9,575 nt of DNA. Source: Pseudomonadota bacterium (GTDB taxonomy: Bacteria; Chloroflexota; Ktedonobacteria; Ktedonobacterales; JACDGC01). The notes under the pieces are model-generated. The model did no database searches, was not told the DNA's origin, and was given only the letters and a program-made list of their open reading frames with translations. The translations under genes and the position numbers were made by a program. The DNA lies in assembly GCA_021323815.1 (NCBI GenBank), contig JAJPKG010000472.1, positions 1 to 9,575 on the forward strand, read 5' to 3'. Positions 3,839-9,575 of this stretch are shown piece by piece; positions within the stretch are counted from its first letter, which is position 1; every line of letters begins with the position of its first letter.

Positions 3839-6166
3839 ATGTCTGCTTCAATGCGGGTGGAGGTGCGCGTTCCGGCGTCCTCCGCCAACCTCGGTCCCGG
3901 CTTCGACTGCCTGGGACTGGCTCTTGACCTGTATAACTCGTTCGTTTTCGAGCAATTGCCAGCCGGCAGCGCCAGCCCACAGATCGCTTATGAGAGCGCC
4001 TGGGGCGATGATGCCGCGCTCGCGGCATTGCCGGTTGACGGCAGCAATCTGGCGTATCGCGTTTTCGCCGGGCACCTGGCACAGTTGGGCTGTGCCGTGC
4101 CGCCGGTGAGCTTGCGCGGCGCGCTGGGGATTCCGGCGTCGCGCGGGCTGGGCAGCAGCGCGTCGGCGGTGGTGGCCGGCCTGCTGGCGGCGGATGCATT
4201 CGCCGGGCAGCCAGACTCCGCCATGCGACGGCGCGCTCTGGTGGCCGAGGCGGCGCGCTATGAGCGCGGCCAGCATGCGGATAACGTGGCGGCGGCGCTG
4301 CTGGGCGGGCTGAGCGCCGTCGCCCGCGCCGGAGATGCCTGGCATGCCGTGCGCGTGCCGCTGCCCCGGCCCTTGCGCGCTGTCCTGTTCGTGCCATCCT
4401 TTGCGATGGATACGGTCGCCTGCCGTGCTCTGCTGCCGCAGCAGTATAGCCATGCGGATGCCATTCACAATGTCGGTCATGCGGGGCTGCTGATCGCCGC
4501 GCTGGCGGCGGGCGAATATGACGTGCTGGGCGCGGCGATGGATGACCGCCTGCATGAACCTTATCGCGCCAAACTGTTTCCGCAGATGCCGGATCTCATC
4601 GCGGCGGCGCGCTCAGCAGGGGCATATGGCGCGTGCCTTTCGGGCGGTGGCTCGGCAATTTTGGCGCTGGCGGGCGAGCGCGCGCAGGCTGTCGCGCAGG
4701 CAATGATGCTGGCGGCGGCGGCATCCAACGCGGAAGGGCGGGTCATCATCCTTGAGATCGCGGCGGAGGGCGCGCAGGTGCGGGCGCGGCAGCGCGAGCC
4801 GCTGACTTTCACCTGCCCCAACGGCCACCGCGAGGCCGAGCTGCGCCGCACCGATTATCGCTGCCACTGCGGCGCGCCGCTGGATGTCGATCTCGCCGCC
4901 ACTGGTGCCGAGCGCGACGGCGCTGAGTGGCGGCACATCTTCGACGATCGCCGCCGCTTGCAACAGGCCGTCGATCAGAGCGGCGTGTGGCGCTTCCGCG
5001 AATTGCTGTTGCCGATCCCTGAGATCGTCCCCCTCGCGCGACCGGAAGGCGACACGCATCTGTATGCCGCCGGGCGATCGCTGGGTGCGAGCGGTCATGC
5101 TCGCGTCGGTGCCTTCGCCGGAGTCGATCACCTGTGGCTGAAACATGAGGGCGAAAATCCCACCGGCTCGTTCAAGGATCGCGGCATGACGGTGGGGGTG
5201 AGTGTGGCACACTGGCTGGGTGCGACGGCGGTGGCGTGTGCTTCCACCGGCAACACGTCGGCTTCGATGGCCGCTTATGCCGCGCAGGCGGGGATGCGCG
5301 CCATTGTGATTCTGCCCGAAGGCAAAGTCGCCGCTGGCAAGCTCGGCCAAGCCATCGCCTATGGCGCGGAGATCCACCAGATCCCCGGCGATTTCGACCA
5401 GGCGATGGCGGATGTGGAGCGCATGTGCCTGGAACAAGGCATCTATCTGCTGAATTCGCTCAATCCGTTTCGCATCCTCGGCCAGCAATCGCTCGCCTTC
5501 GAGCTGGCGCAGCAATTCGGCTGGGAGATGCCGGATTGGATCGCGCTGCCCGCCGGCAACCTGGGCAACACGTCGGCGCTGGGCGCGGGACTGCTGCGGG
5601 CACATCAGTTGGGCATCATCGACCGCATCCCGCGCATCGCGGCCATCCAGGCTGCCGGCGCGAACCCATTCTATCAGAGCTATCTCGCGGGCTTCGCCGC
5701 ATTCCAGCCGGTGCAGGCGCACACCATTGCGACGGCCATCAACATCGGCAATCCCGTCAGCTTCCCGCGCGCCAGAGTGGTCATCGCGGCGACGAACGGC
5801 GTCGTGACCCAGGTGACGGATGACGAGATCTTGCAAGCCAAAGCGGTCATCGACGGCGCGGGCATCGGCTGTGAACCCGCCTCTGCCGCCAGCGTTGCGG
5901 GCGCGCGTCGCCTCGTCGCTGAGGGCATCATCAAGCCGGAAGAGCGGGTGGTGTGCGTGCTGACCGGCAACGTGCTGAAAGATCCTGACGCGATCTTGAA
6001 GGCACGGGAGATGGCCTCACCCCCCGATCCCCTCCCCACCGCAGGTAGAGAAGGGGAGACAGATCGGGGAGTTGCCAGCGCCGATCTACGCGATCACCTC
6101 GCTGAGCGATCTCCCCGCTCCATCCGCAGGCTGGGGAGCGGCTGGGGGTGGGGCCAATGCTGGTGA
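3839..6166 (+). CDS. thrB-thrC: Fused homoserine kinase-threonine synthase
   Basis: 775 residues covering the last two steps of threonine synthesis. Residues 1 to about 320 are a GHMP-family homoserine kinase (ATP plus homoserine to O-phosphohomoserine): PASSANLGPGFDCLGLALD near the N-terminus, IPASRGLGSSASAVVAGL as the phosphate-binding loop, HADNVAAALLGG, and GACLSGGGSAI near the end of the domain. From about 322 a threonine synthase follows (O-phosphohomoserine to threonine, PLP). It has Cys/His residues in TCPNGH and CHCG resembling a degenerate zinc ribbon, ENPTGSFKDRG with the PLP lysine at Lys446, CASTGNTSAS, PAGNLGNTSA, and CEPASAASVAG near the end. Each half is about the length of a stand-alone enzyme. 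I chose ATG 3839 over ATG 3824 because GGGAGA (3826-3831) is spaced 7 bases from it. Residues after about 725 come from a palindromic repeat and are unlike the family. The stop overlaps lysC. Confidence 0.95.
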   Translation: MSASMRVEVRVPASSANLGPGFDCLGLALDLYNSFVFEQLPAGSASPQIAYESAWGDDAALAALPVDGSNLAYRVFAGHLAQLGCAVPPVSLRGALGIPASRGLGSSASAVVAGLLAADAFAGQPDSAMRRRALVAEAARYERGQHADNVAAALLGGLSAVARAGDAWHAVRVPLPRPLRAVLFVPSFAMDTVACRALLPQQYSHADAIHNVGHAGLLIAALAAGEYDVLGAAMDDRLHEPYRAKLFPQMPDLIAAARSAGAYGACLSGGGSAILALAGERAQAVAQAMMLAAAASNAEGRVIILEIAAEGAQVRARQREPLTFTCPNGHREAELRRTDYRCHCGAPLDVDLAATGAERDGAEWRHIFDDRRRLQQAVDQSGVWRFRELLLPIPEIVPLARPEGDTHLYAAGRSLGASGHARVGAFAGVDHLWLKHEGENPTGSFKDRGMTVGVSVAHWLGATAVACASTGNTSASMAAYAAQAGMRAIVILPEGKVAAGKLGQAIAYGAEIHQIPGDFDQAMADVERMCLEQGIYLLNSLNPFRILGQQSLAFELAQQFGWEMPDWIALPAGNLGNTSALGAGLLRAHQLGIIDRIPRIAAIQAAGANPFYQSYLAGFAAFQPVQAHTIATAINIGNPVSFPRARVVIAATNGVVTQVTDDEILQAKAVIDGAGIGCEPASAASVAGARRLVAEGIIKPEERVVCVLTGNVLKDPDAILKAREMASPPDPLPTAGREGETDRGVASADLRDHLAERSPRSIRRLGSGWGWGQCW
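6015..6153. repeat. MITE-like inverted-repeat element inside the 3' end of thrBC
   Basis: The left end (6015-6038: C-rich, CCTCACCCCCCGATCCCC then CTCCCC) is an imperfect inverted repeat of the right end (6132-6153: TGGGGAGCGGCTGGGGGTGG then GG). Both are bordered on the inside by CCGCAGG or similar (6040-6045, 6124-6130). The left part also forms its own strong hairpin: CCCCGATC 6022-6029 with GATCGGGG 6062-6069, and CTCCCC 6032-6037 with GGGGAG 6053-6058. It is about 140 bases, without a transposase. It is read in frame as the last 50 or so residues of the ThrB-ThrC fusion and supplies the G-rich sequence before the lysC start. Confidence 0.6.
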
Positions 6167-7659
6167 TGAAATTTGGAGGCACGTCGGTCGGCTCCGGCGA
6201 GCGCATCCTGCGCGTGGCGGAGATCGCTCTGGCGGAACGCGAGCGCGGGCCGGTGATGGTGACCTCGGCCATGTCTGGCGTGACCGACGCGCTGCTGGCC
6301 CTCGCGGAAAGCGCGTTGCGCGGCGATCAGGTGGATTGCGTTGAGCGGTTGGCAGTGTTGGAGGCGCGCCACAACGAGGCCGCGCAGGTGATTGATCCCG
6401 GCGGTGACTGGCGCGACCTTGCCGCGCAGTTCGCCGGGCTGCGCCAGGAGATCGCGGCGGCAACCGATGGGCGCGGCGTATGGGAGATACGCGACGGCAT
6501 CGCGGCTTATGGCGAGCGGCTGGCGGTGGTGCTGGTGGCGCGGGCGATCTCCACCTGCGCGGCGCGCATTCTCGATAGTACCGGCTGGTATGCAACCGAG
6601 GGGGCATCCGGCATTGTGCAGCCGCTGCTGGCGACGGATGATCATTTCGGCGAGGCGACGCCGGATCTTGCGGCGTCGCGTTCCCTGGCGCGGGAAGCCC
6701 ATGAGAATGCCGGCAAGCATGGCGCGATCCTTGTCGCGCCGGGCTTCATCGGGCGAACGATGGAAGGGCGCACCACCACGCTGGGGCGCGGCGGATCGGA
6801 TTATGCCGCCACGCTGATCGCCGCCGCGCTGGACGCCGATGCTTGCTGGATCTATACCGATGTGGACGGTGTGTTCACGGCGGACCCACGCGTGGTGCCG
6901 GCAGCGCAGGCATTGCCGGTGGTGGCTTTCGCCGCTGCCGGGCGGCTGGCGCTATGCGGCGCGAAGGTGCTGCATCCCCGCTCCGTCGCGCCAGCGGCAC
7001 GCGCAGGTTTCGAGTTGCGCGTCAAAAACACCTTTCATCCAGAGCGCGAAGGAACACTGCTGGTCGCGTCATCCGACACCACGCGGGGAATGCCGCTGGC
7101 CGTCGCCGGGCGCAAGAAACTGGCCGCCATCGGCCTGCACGGCCCCGGTCTGATGGAGATCCTCAACCTGTTTGCCCGGCTCTGCCAGACACTCGCTGAG
7201 GCGGATGTCGAGATCGTCCTCGCCGCTCAGCCGGTGCCTGGACACGATCCCCAGGTGATCATCGACGCCGCTCGCTGCGATGTCGCCCGTGTCGCGCTGG
7301 AACGCGAATTTGCCCGCGAGATTGCACTGGGCCGGGTCGAGACGGTTCATGCGCGTGATAACCTGGCACTCTGCACCGTCGTCGGCGATGCCCTGCCGCC
7401 CGGCATGTTGTCGCAGGCCCAGCGCGCCCTGGCTCAGGAGCGCATCACGCCCCTGGCACAGAGCGCCGCCCCCGAAGCCCTGACATTTATTGTCACTGCC
7501 GCCCAGGTAGATCGCGCTTTGCGCCGCCTGCATCAAGAGATTATCTTGCCGGCGTTGAGCGAGGTGCAGCGGCGACATCGGCGTCCCTATGCCCCCGGCC
7601 AGTGGGCTGCGGGCGGTCGCGCAGGGCAGCGCCGCAAGCAAACGCTGCCACAACATTGA
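6157..7659 (+). CDS. lysC: Aspartate kinase, monofunctional, with two divergent ACT domains
   Basis: First step of the aspartate family: ATP plus aspartate to 4-aspartyl phosphate, in the cytosol. 500 residues from ATG 6157. The catalytic domain (about 1-300) shows VMKFGGTSVGSG at the start, TSAMSGVTD, YGERLAVVL, APGFIG, TTLGRGGSDYAA, YTDVDGVFTADPRVVP and GAKVLHPRSV. Two ACT domains follow (about 319-385 and 400-468); they lack the usual Q-x-SSE-x-NI effector motif, reading AAQPVPGHDPQ and LAQSAAPEALT instead. A tail of about 35 Arg/Gln-rich residues follows. Starts at GTG 6148, ATG 6157 and ATG 6166 are possible. ATG 6157 gives the usual N-terminus and has GGGGGTGGGG upstream, donated by the repeat. 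ATG 6166 shares one base with the thrBC stop (TGATG), so coupled translation is likely either way. Confidence 0.94.
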   Translation: MLVMKFGGTSVGSGERILRVAEIALAERERGPVMVTSAMSGVTDALLALAESALRGDQVDCVERLAVLEARHNEAAQVIDPGGDWRDLAAQFAGLRQEIAAATDGRGVWEIRDGIAAYGERLAVVLVARAISTCAARILDSTGWYATEGASGIVQPLLATDDHFGEATPDLAASRSLAREAHENAGKHGAILVAPGFIGRTMEGRTTTLGRGGSDYAATLIAAALDADACWIYTDVDGVFTADPRVVPAAQALPVVAFAAAGRLALCGAKVLHPRSVAPAARAGFELRVKNTFHPEREGTLLVASSDTTRGMPLAVAGRKKLAAIGLHGPGLMEILNLFARLCQTLAEADVEIVLAAQPVPGHDPQVIIDAARCDVARVALEREFAREIALGRVETVHARDNLALCTVVGDALPPGMLSQAQRALAQERITPLAQSAAPEALTFIVTAAQVDRALRRLHQEIILPALSEVQRRHRRPYAPGQWAAGGRAGQRRKQTLPQH

Positions 7660-7663
7660 ACAG

Positions 7664-7802
7664 GGACGAGACACGAAGACCACGAAGGAAAAGAAGGAAC
7701 GCGCAGGATTTTTTTTCTGCCTGGATGGCAGGGCGAGCACAAGGCATTACCCCTGCACATCCGTCATGAGCGTTTCGCCATAAGAGCTTCGTGTCCCCGT
7801 CC
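7664..7802. repeat. Inverted-repeat element between lysC and asd
   Basis: GACACGAAG (7670-7678) is a perfect inverted repeat of CTTCGTGTC (7787-7795). It is extended by GGACG (7664-7668) with CGTCC (7798-7802), giving 14 pairs across a 108-base spacer. The left part (ACGAAGACCACGAAGG...) is of the interspersed CACGAAG type that is common between genes in several phyla (recalled, not searched). It contains T8 at 7709-7716 and a small hairpin CTGCC/GGCAG (7717-7731). It starts 4 bases after the lysC stop and ends 8 bases before the asd ribosome-binding site. I see no confident promoter or terminator in it. Confidence 0.5.
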
Positions 7803-7826
7803 TCATCCCATGAGGAGTACCCAATC

Positions 7827-8891
7827 ATGATCTCACATAACAAGCGGATTCCAGTGGCGGTGCTGGGCGCGACAGGCATGGTGGGCCAGCGCTTCATCGA
7901 GATGCTTAGCCGTCACCCCTGGTTCGAGCTGGCGGCGGTGACGGGATCTGAGCGGCGAGCCGGGCAGCGATATGGCGAGGCGGTGACGTGGCGGCTGCCG
8001 TCATCTGCGCCACCCCCCGCCGCGCTGGAGCTTCCCCTGTTGCCGCCGGATGCCGAGTTTGACGCGCCCATTGTTTTTTCCGCGCTGCCAACCGACGTGG
8101 CGACAGAGATCGAGCCATTGCTGGCGGCGCGCGGCCATGCGGTTTTCAGCAATGCCAGCAGTTACCGCATGGCCTCCGATGTGCCGCTGATGATCCCGGA
8201 AATCAACGGCGACCACGCGGGACTCATCGCTCGCCAGCGCCGCGAGCGCGGCTGGCCGGGAATGCTCATCACCAATCCCAACTGCTCCACCATCCAGATC
8301 GCGCTGGCGCTGAAGCCGCTGGCTGATTCCTTCGGCGTCAAGCGCATGCAGGTGACGACGTTGCAAGCGATCTCCGGCGCGGGATACCCCGGCGTAGCGA
8401 GCTATGACATTTTGGATAACGTCGTGCCCTATATCAGCCAGGAAGAGGAAAAGATCGAGCGCGAGACGCAGAAGATCCTGGGGCGCTTCGAGGATGAAGC
8501 TATCACGCCCGCGCCCATCGTGGCCAGCGCCCAATGCACGCGCGTGGCCGTGCGCGAGGGACACCTGGCATGCGTCTCGGTCGAGCTTGGCCGCGACGCA
8601 CAGAGCGCCGATCTCATCGCAGCATGGCGCGCATTTCGCGCCGAACCGCAAGAGCGCAAGCTGCCCACCGCGCCGGACCCGGCCATCATTGTGCGCGAGG
8701 AAGCCGACCGCCCGCAACCACTGCGCGACCGCGATGCCGGCAACGGCATGGCTATTGTGATCGGTCGCGTGCGCCCGTGCGCTCTCCTCGGCCACAAATT
8801 CATTGTGCTGGGCCACAACACCGTTCGCGGCGCAGCGGGCGCGTCGCTGCTCAATGCGGAGTTATTGGTAGCGCAGGGCATCGTGGGGTGA
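7827..8891 (+). CDS. asd: Aspartate-semialdehyde dehydrogenase (archaeal/fungal type)
   Basis: Second step of the aspartate family: NADPH reduction of 4-aspartyl phosphate to aspartate semialdehyde, the branch point to lysine, threonine and methionine. 354 residues, usual for this type. An N-terminal Rossmann motif VLGATGMVGQRF is followed by VFSALPTDVA. The catalytic cysteine is Cys153 in NPNCSTIQ, and the likely base is His246 in REGHLACV. GHNTVRGAAGASLLNAELL near the C-terminus is typical of the archaeal/fungal branch rather than the E. coli one. I chose ATG 7827 because TGAGGAG (7811-7817) lies 9 bases upstream; an in-frame ATG at 7791 would only add residues without similarity. It follows lysC after a 167-base gap holding a repeat, so a separate promoter is possible. 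Its stop lies 6 bases from the convergent tldD-like gene. Confidence 0.96.
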   Translation: MISHNKRIPVAVLGATGMVGQRFIEMLSRHPWFELAAVTGSERRAGQRYGEAVTWRLPSSAPPPAALELPLLPPDAEFDAPIVFSALPTDVATEIEPLLAARGHAVFSNASSYRMASDVPLMIPEINGDHAGLIARQRRERGWPGMLITNPNCSTIQIALALKPLADSFGVKRMQVTTLQAISGAGYPGVASYDILDNVVPYISQEEEKIERETQKILGRFEDEAITPAPIVASAQCTRVAVREGHLACVSVELGRDAQSADLIAAWRAFRAEPQERKLPTAPDPAIIVREEADRPQPLRDRDAGNGMAIVIGRVRPCALLGHKFIVLGHNTVRGAAGASLLNAELLVAQGIVG

Positions 8892-8897
8892 CTCTGC

Positions 8898-9575
8898 TTA
8901 TCCCCTCGACACATTCAGGCCGGTGACGATGATGGGCGACGCACCGTGCGCGACGTGCGCCAGTTGCAACGGCTCGCCTTTGGCGCAACTGGAAAAGCCC
9001 TTCAGCCGCCACGCGTCGGGGCCGGCGACCGCCTGGCACGCGCCCCAAAATTCCGGCGTGCGTGCCTGAAATGCCGCGCCCTTGCGCAGATCGCCCAGCT
9101 TGCCGCCCTTGATCTCGCGGCACAATTCGCCGCTGAAATGGAAATTCATGCGCTTGTCATCCAAGCTCCACGATTTAGGGGTGTCGATGAACAGACCATC
9201 GTCGATGGTGCTGATGAGATCGTCCAGCGAGCCGCTTTGCGGGACCAGGCTGACGTTCACCATGCGCACGATGGGCATGCGATTCCATCCCGACGCGCGC
9301 CCGCAGCCGTTGGATCGCTGGCCGATGGCCGGCGCGCTCTCGCGGCTTGACAGATAGCCGACGAACATGCCCTCGCGAACGAGATCCCAGGCTTGAGCGG
9401 GCACGCCTTCATCGTCCCAGCCGAAAGTGCCCAAACCGCCGGGCGTGGTGGCGTCGGCGCGGATGGTGACGTGCGGCGAGCCATAGCGGAAACGGCCCAG
9501 CATGTCGGGCATCAGGAAACTGGTCCCTGCAAATGCCGCTTCCCATCCCAGGACGCGATCCAGTTCGGTGGGATG
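8898..9575 (-). CDS. tldD: TldD-family metallopeptidase, C-terminal part (5' end outside window)
   Basis: The frame is open from the window edge (9575) to TAA at 8898-8900, giving 225 residues, so the N-terminal half is missing. It begins with HPTELDRVLGWEAAFAGTSF. In TldD this follows the metal motif HExxxH, and the visible first His should be the second His of that motif. Later come GTFGWDDEGVP, GYLSSRESA, NRMPIVRMVNVSLVP and, near the end, FSSCAKGEPLQLAHVAHG. TldD works with PmbA/TldE as a heterodimeric protease that cuts unfolded peptides, known from microcin B17 processing and CcdA degradation. Whether a TldE partner lies upstream cannot be seen. It converges on asd and is probably unrelated to the amino-acid operon. 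Confidence 0.9.
   Translation of the reverse strand, partial: HPTELDRVLGWEAAFAGTSFLMPDMLGRFRYGSPHVTIRADATTPGGLGTFGWDDEGVPAQAWDLVREGMFVGYLSSRESAPAIGQRSNGCGRASGWNRMPIVRMVNVSLVPQSGSLDDLISTIDDGLFIDTPKSWSLDDKRMNFHFSGELCREIKGGKLGDLRKGAAFQARTPEFWGACQAVAGPDAWRLKGFSSCAKGEPLQLAHVAHGASPIIVTGLNVSRG

Noticed and set aside
4613..5836. A 407-codon open frame on the minus strand inside thrBC
   Set aside because: It lies fully antisense to the kinase end and the synthase domain, with no recognisable motif; it is a shadow of strongly biased codon use.
7701..7731. T8 run with the CTGCC/GGCAG hairpin as an intrinsic terminator after lysC
   Set aside because: On the plus strand the T-run precedes the hairpin instead of following it, and on the minus strand the hairpin is followed by A residues; only a weak CAGG/CCTG pairing could sit before or around the T-run.
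1..9575. CRISPR array, tRNA, rRNA, integrase or transposase gene
   Set aside because: No regularly spaced repeats, no tRNA-like cloverleaf and no recombinase motifs were found on either strand.

Overview
The window is GC-rich bacterial DNA. I infer Chloroflexota from three things: a T-box leader outside classic Firmicutes-style AT-rich sequence, an archaeal/fungal-type aspartate-semialdehyde dehydrogenase, and intergenic palindromes of the type that read as SPPDPLP... or SPTKRERGG when translated. This is an inference from style, not from a marker gene.

Layout. Positions 1-859 hold the 3' part of a membrane-anchored protein with a His-rich extracytoplasmic domain. It is followed by a small C/G palindrome and a strong hairpin terminator (915-949) that sits 18 bases before purC (968-1867, SAICAR synthetase). 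Convergent to purC, and only 3 bases away, is a minus-strand gene for a Gly/Tyr/Gln-rich protein with one BON domain (1871-2647). Positions 2648-3387 hold no credible gene: an AT-richer part with palindromes (about 2790-2990), then a GC-rich, highly structured block ending in a terminator-like hairpin.

The centre of the window is an aspartate-family amino-acid operon. A promoter (3388-3417) drives a threonine T-box riboswitch (about 3424-3692). I could trace its Stem I, specifier codon ACC (Thr), apical motif, Stem III, antiterminator with the UGGAACC bulge, and competing terminator. Then come a 26-codon upstream ORF (3706-3786) and three biosynthetic genes. The first is a fused homoserine kinase-threonine synthase (3839-6166), which joins the last two steps of threonine synthesis in one chain. 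The second is aspartate kinase (6157-7659) and the third is aspartate-semialdehyde dehydrogenase (7827-8891). Together they cover aspartate to aspartyl phosphate to aspartate semialdehyde, and homoserine to O-phosphohomoserine to threonine. Homoserine dehydrogenase is not in the window. The T-box predicts that the cluster is switched on by uncharged tRNA-Thr.

Two repeat-like elements interrupt this operon: one read through as the C-terminal tail of the fused enzyme (6015-6153) and one between lysC and asd (7664-7802). The window ends with the C-terminal half of a TldD-family metallopeptidase on the minus strand (8898-9575), convergent with asd. The points most worth a second look are the ThrB-ThrC fusion, the uORF whose 3' end is complementary to the thrBC Shine-Dalgarno region, and the structured block upstream of the T-box promoter.
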